From: Lumbricus terrestris
Lineage: Eukaryota > Annelida > Clitellata > Crassiclitellata > Lumbricidae
Reading direction: 5' to 3'
Length of the DNA: 64,000 nucleotides
Assembly: GCA_949752735.1 (NCBI GenBank)
Contig: OX457038.1
Coordinates: 17,322,081 to 17,386,080, forward strand
This document shows positions 58,944 through 64,000 of this stretch, piece after piece. The notes beneath the pieces were generated by a model that saw nothing but the letters and a program-made list of their open reading frames with translations, searched no databases and was not told where the DNA came from. Position 1 is the stretch's first letter, and each line of letters starts with the position of its first letter. Position numbers and translations under genes: made by a program.

Positions 58944-59501
58944 ACGCACACATACAGCCAAATTTCCCACTGCAAGGTAATGCACAGTCAATCTTTTGCA
59001 CCCACACACACATGAACTCTTATAATTTCTAAGTTACAGATATATACTTTGTACAATTTTTCTAAATTAAGGTAGTAAGGACACATGAAACAACGAAGAA
59101 TGCACTCTGTATAAGACAAGTGCTTGAAATTCATAGTTGCAAAGTTGCAGGAATTGAACATTGGCACAGGCAAAATGATAAGTATGATAGTTGTGCGAGC
59201 GAATAGGGCTTGGATTTTTCGTTTTATTTCAAAGTCAGACGCATGCCATTACCAATATACGAATTCAAACAGGCAAATTCGCTAAGTATGAAATGCAGAG
59301 ATTGCATGGGGAACGATGTAAGATGCAAAGCGTGGGGTGGGGAGAGGGGCACATTCTTCAGTTTGTGGAAACAAAGATGTTCATTGTTTGCAATATGACA
59401 GCAATTTTAGCAAAGTTAGGTTTGCAGGCGGCATAATACACGACTTTTTAGGGTTGAGCGTTTTAAGTTGGAGAAATTTGGGGTGGGGAGAGTGTGCAGG
59501 A

Positions 59502-59819
59502 TTATGATTTGCGGAAACAAAAGCTGTGACGCACATGTAATGAGTCATCGATTTCAGCAAAGTTCGAATATATCGAGCGAAGAATGCAATTTAGGGTTGC
59601 GAGCGCCATATTACAAGTTGAATTAGGTGTAGCGAACACGCACCGCTTGGCCGAAACCTGCGTTCGACAAGTCGAAAACGCTAAGTTCCAAAATTTTTGC
59701 AGGGCAAATTTGCGCGGCGGCACCCTTCGTGCGCTGCGGCGGCGGCGGCGATGCGCCCCGACCCTCACGGGCGACTTCGGATCCAGCAGCGAGGCGACGG
59801 CCGCGACATGTGCACCCAA
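59502..59819 (-). CDS. Hypothetical 105-codon frame near the E2 centre
   Basis: An open frame of 105 codons with an Arg cluster (HRRRRR) and several Cys. Its mirror lies at 59,943-60,260 (+). The presence of both follows from the palindrome and is not evidence of selection. No domain recognised. Confidence 0.15.
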   Translation of the reverse strand: MGAHVAAVASLLDPKSPVRVGAHRRRRRSARRVPPRKFALQKFWNLAFSTCRTQVSAKRCVFATPNSTCNMALATLNCILRSIYSNFAEIDDSLHVRHSFCFRKS

Positions 59820-59908
59820 TCGATCGTGCTTTGACTCGTATGAAGCTAAAGTCTCATGCGTATTGTGGGTTATGGAAATTATTGAAAGATTTGTGCCGGG
59901 GCGTATTC

Positions 59909-60818
59909 GACTTTAGCTTGCCCGGGTCAAAGCTTGATCTAATTGGGAGCGCATGTCGCGTCCGACGCCACGCAGCAGGAGTCGAAGTCGCCCGAGAGGG
60001 CCGGGGCGCATCGCCGCCGCCGCCGCAGCACACGAAGGGTGCCGCCGCGCAAATTTGCCCTGCAAAAATTTTGGAACTTAGCGTTTTCGACTTGTCGAAC
60101 GCAGGTTTCGGCCAAGCGGTGCGTGTTCGCTACACCTAATTCAACTTGTAATATGGCGCTCGCAACCCTAAATTGCATTCTTCGCTCGATATATTCGAAC
60201 TTTGCTGAAATCGATGACTCATTACATGTGCGTCACAGCTTTTGTTTTCGCAAATCATAATCCTGCACACTCTCCCCACCCCAAATTTCTCCAACTTAAA
60301 ACGCTCAACCCTAAAAAGTCGTGTATTATGCCGCCTGCAAACCTAACTTTGCTAAAATTGCTGTCATATTGCAAACAATGAACATCTTTGTTTCCACAAA
60401 CTGAAGAATGTGCCCCTCTCCCCACCCCACGCTTTGCATCTTACATCGTTCCCCATGCAATCTCTGCATTTCATACTTAGCGAATTTGCCTGTTTGAATT
60501 CGTATATTGGTAATGGCATGCGTCTGACTTTGAAATAAAACGAAAAATCCAAGCCCTATTCGCTCGCACAACTATCATACTTATCATTTTGCCTGTGCCA
60601 ATGTTCAATTCCTGCAACTTTGCAACTATGAATTTCAAGCACTTGTCTTATACAGAGTGCATTCTTCGTTGTTTCATGTGTCCTTACTACCTTAATTTAG
60701 AAAAATTGTACAAAGTATATATCTGTAACTTAGAAATTATAAGAGTTCATGTGTGTGTGGGTGCAAAAGATTGACTGTGCATTACCTTGCAGTGGGAAAT
60801 TTGGCTGTATGTGTGCGT

Positions 60819-60850
<32 letters not shown>

Positions 60851-62529
60851 GAGTGAGTGTGCGTGTGTGTTAAAGATTGAGCGTGCATTATCTTGTAGTG
60901 CGAAAGTTGTTTGTGTGTGATAGATGGCCTTACGCGTATGAGAAATGCTGTATGTATTAGTTATTTGATCATGTTCGGGCAGGAAAAGTTGCGCGGGCGC
61001 CACCTTGCGAGCAGAAGTTTGTTCATTTTTGATAAATGCTGCAAGTGCGCCACCTAGGGATTTGAAGCTTGTGTGTTTCCATGGCTTTTGGTTTCATGTG
61101 TATGTGTGTGAAAGAGTGAAGATGTGACATCTTGTGAAATGAAAGATGCATATATGTGATATTTGGACTTAGGCTCGTAAGAAATGCTGTGTATGTGTGT
61201 GTTTGTGTGTGTGTGTTTGTGTGTATGATGTAGAAAGGTGGCCATGTTGTCTCCGGCTGATAGCACTGCTGGCCGATACATCGATTTTTGTGTTTCTGTG
61301 TGCAAGGAATTGAGAAATGTTGCCATCTTGGACGTGAAAGGTTGAAGTATTTGTCGGTTTTTGAGTTTGTGTTCACAAGAAAGTTAGAAATATCGCCATC
61401 TTGGGATTGGAAGGTTGAGGTATTCGTCGGTTTTTGAGTTCGTGTGTGCAAGAAAGTTAGAAATATTGCCATCTTGGGATTGGCAGGTTGAAATATTCGT
61501 CGGTTTTTGAGTTCGTGTGTGCAAGAAAGTTAGAAATATCGCCATCTTGGGATTGGAGGGTTGAGGCATACGTCGGTTTAAGAGTTCGTGTGTGCAAGAA
61601 AGTTAGAAATATTGCCATCTTGGGATTGGAAGGTTGAGGTATTCGTCGGTTTATGAGTTCGTGTGTGCAAGAAAGTTATAAATATTGCCATCTTGGGATT
61701 GGCATGTTGAGGTATTCGTCGGTTTATGAGTTCGTGTGTGCAAGAAAGTTAGAAATATAGAAGAAATATATATGAAAATGGCGCTTGTCTGCTATAGTTT
61801 GCTTAGTATTGTAACAAATTCTGAATAAATGTTATAATTTAGTATAATTTAATTGTATTTATTGCTGTTATATGTATATTTTCGAATAAAATAGCGAATA
61901 TTGGGAATATTTTTGGTAAATATGTATGAATTATATTCTTCTGAGTGGATCATGTTAAGGATTTAGCAGTTACTAGTTGCTTAAATTTTATACATGTATG
62001 CCAAATTTGTGTGTGTGGAGTGAAGGCTTGGAGGTTTGGAGGGTGGGGTGGCGTGTGTGTAGGATTTCTCGCCTTCTGATTAGTCGCTCACTAGGTTTCA
62101 AGCTTTCTGATTGGCCAGTTCTTGTGTGTAAAATGTATAATTGTGGGTGGGGAGGGGTGGAATGGAGGGTTGGAGGGTGAGGTTGAATGCTGTGGAGGCT
62201 GTGAGATGCCATGCCTATGAAATATATCCTCCTGTTTGCGTCCTCTCTAAGTTTCTCGCTTCCATAATGTTCAGCTCATGTGTGTAAAATGAATAATTGT
62301 GCGTGGGGAGGGGTGGAATGGAGGGTTGGAGGGTGAGGTTGAATGTTGTGTAGGATGAGAGATGCCGTATATAGAGTTTCTAGCCTGCTGTTTGCTGCCT
62401 CTCTAAGTTTGTCGCTATCGTAATGTTCAGCTCTAGTGTGTAAAATGAATATTTGTGGGTGGGGAGGGGTGGAATGGAGGGTTGGATGATGAGGTTGAGG
62501 GGTGTTGATGGAGAGTATGTGGAGTTTCT

Positions 62530-62564
<35 letters not shown>

Positions 62565-63594
62565 TGGTGTGTGTGTGTGTGTGTGTGTGTGCGTGTGTGT
62601 GGGTGGATGTGTGGGTGTGTGGGTGTGGATAGAAATGGTCAAATTCAGCCAGACATGGGTGATTCATTGTGCACGGTTGGACAGAAACAGACAAAATTGG
62701 GCAGGTCCGAGTGATTCATAGTGCATGGCCGGACAGAAAAAGGCAACATTGGACATGTCTGGATGAGTCATGGAATTCGTTCGGACAAGCGCGTGGATAG
62801 TGGCAGCAGATGTTCGCCTCTGGCGTGTAACCGACCGTCGCTTGCTTCAGCTTAGGTCGATGTTGTGATGTGTCGTAGAGAAAGGGAGAAGGAGGAGGAG
62901 AGGGAGGATGAGAGGGAGGAGGAGGAGAGAGAGAAGGAGGAGAGGGATGAGGAGGTAGAGGAGAGGTAGAAGGAGGAGGAGAGGGAGGATGAGAGGGAGG
63001 AGGAGAGGGAGAAGGAGGAGAGGGAGGAGGAGGTAGAGGAGAGGTAGAAGGAGGAGAGGGAGGATGAGAGGGAGAAGGAGGAGGGGGAGAAGGAGGAGAG
63101 GGATGAGGAGGTAGAGGAGAGGGAGAAGGAGGAGGAGATGGTGTGGGCCTGGCTATGTATTGCTAAATAGGGGTCAGTAATTACTAATAATAGCTACCCA
63201 GTTAGTAATAATCGCTAACTAATTACTAATAATATCTAATTATATGAGTTATAGGAGCATTGTAGTGCTATTTAGGGTTAGTAAGGCCTTTGTTGCGCTA
63301 ATTAGGGGTAGATAATAGCTAACTAATTACTAATAATAGCTAACTAGTTAGTAATAATCGCTAACTATATGAGTTATCTAGAGCGGCAGAAGCCTTGTAG
63401 TGCTATTTAGGGTTATAAGCGCCTTTGTTGTATTAATTAGGGTTATGTAATTACTAATTAGGATTAGGTAATTAATAGGATTAAGATAATTAATAGGATT
63501 AAGATAATTAATGGGATTAAGATGGCCTAATTAAGATGACCTAATTAAGATGACCTAATTAAGATGACCTAATTAAGATGACCTAATTAAGATG

Positions 63595-63627
<33 letters not shown>

Positions 63628-63700
63628 TCGTACTTTGGCCCATTTATTCGTACCCATACCCTGCAAAAAGTGATTGTACTAGACGTAGTCTATCACTACT
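59909..63700 (-). repeat. E2 right arm
   Basis: Inverted copy of the left arm with the same landmarks in mirror order: 73-bp array 61,315-61,765, TG microsatellite 62,533-62,610, GGA-rich tract 62,885-63,140, TGACCT array 63,530-63,640. Confidence 0.93.
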
Positions 63701-63706
63701 ATGGTG

Positions 63707-64000
63707 GTTAAGATTGATGTTGATTAAGATTGTTTCATGTAATCATACTGCGTTTGTCAGAATAAATAATAATGAAAGAACATATTATTATTTTTTTGAA
63801 TTTTTTTAATTGCCCCGAGGTATTTAGGATCCCTCAGGGACTTAAATATTAATTAAGAACAGAATAAAAACATCTGGAACGGCACCTAATCGTCACCTGA
63901 TGGGGGCCACGCCCTTTTTTCTTCTTCTTCTTTTTAAATTTTTTTAAAAATTTTTATTTTTTAAATTTTATTATTATTATTATTATTATTAGGGCCTATT
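63707..64000. other. Flank after E2, no gene
   Basis: AT-rich sequence with TTTTTT and (ATT)n runs near the window end. Confidence 0.6.

Larger units (their letters stand above)
55997..59853 (+). repeat. E2 left arm
   Basis: In order from the tip: terminal block, TCAAGGTCA and AGGTCATCTTAATT arrays (56,067-56,165), AT-rich subterminal zone, CTCCTCC pyrimidine tract (56,540-56,815), CA microsatellite (57,082-57,160), 73-bp array (57,935-58,450), then a GC-rich core flank (59,580-59,820). Differences from the right arm are mostly microsatellite lengths, with more point changes close to the loop. Confidence 0.93.
55997..63700. mobile_element. E2: 7.7-kb palindromic Polinton-related element
   Basis: It begins AGTAGTGATAGACTA and ends with its inverse, flanked by an exact 6-bp duplication ATGGTG (55,991-55,996; 63,701-63,706). 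The two halves are inverted copies of each other nearly end to end: arm 55,997-59,853, a loop of about 55 bp, arm 59,909-63,700. The outermost 15 bp and a further block of about 30 bp (TTTTTGCAGGG...AATAAATGG) are identical to those of E1. The subterminal words GTAATTA, CCCTAATTA and CCCTAAATAGC occur in the same order in both. No polymerase, integrase or transposase is visible. By its termini and duplication length it is a nonautonomous relative of E1. Confidence 0.92.

Noticed and set aside
55997..63700. E2 palindrome as an assembly artefact
   Set aside because: The palindrome stops exactly at element termini with an identical 6-bp duplication, the two flanks differ, and the arms differ in microsatellite length and near the loop. 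An artefactual inverted join would not produce this. Long reads remain the decisive test.

Overview
The window is animal nuclear DNA: spliced genes with GT-AG introns, long microsatellites and very dense transposable elements. A lectin/CUB/sushi-like secreted or surface protein gene, Polinton-type and Gmr1-type elements, and the recurrent GGCCTATA and TTTATATAGCGCC words suggest a marine invertebrate, perhaps an echinoderm. That placement is inference, since no species-diagnostic gene is present.

Layout. 1-4.1 kb: microsatellites, minisatellites and a decayed retroelement fragment. 4,178-13,671: element E1, a complete Polinton/Maverick-like element with 525-bp terminal inverted repeats and a 6-bp target duplication (ATTGGG). 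It carries one recognisable gene, a spliced protein-primed DNA polymerase B on the minus strand. 13.7-32.4 kb: SINEs, hAT-type MITEs, mariner relics, LINE relics, minisatellites and an unclassified TIR element. 32.5-49.7 kb: plus-strand exons of a host gene (SUEL-type lectin exon, CUB exon, sushi-like exon), all in the same intron phase. Its 10.4-kb intron holds a hAT element (8-bp TSD CCTAAAAT) into which a nearly pristine Gmr1-like LTR retrotransposon (35,335-42,707) has inserted. 47.6-49.4 kb: another hAT-like element built of tandem repeats. 50.0-51.7 kb: 5'-truncated retroelement with an RT tail and a restriction-like endonuclease. 53-55.4 kb: mariner relics and an unclassified TIR element. 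55,997-63,700: element E2, a 7.7-kb giant palindrome flanked by a 6-bp duplication (ATGGTG).

The most unusual content is the pair E1/E2. They share the same outer 15 bp, a second terminal block and subterminal motifs, and both have 6-bp target duplications, so they look like one mobile family. E1 has the polymerase but no visible integrase, ATPase or capsid gene. E2 has no polymerase and consists almost entirely of two inverted arms of about 3.8 kb around a loop of about 55 bp. E2 resembles a snap-back product of protein-primed replication that was later integrated. The polymerase gene can be read through six exons whose junctions all keep frame; they add a coiled coil, a nuclear localisation signal, two LDLS motifs and a four-CxxC zinc module ahead of the polymerase. 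A second upstream promoter with phase-compatible exons is also visible.
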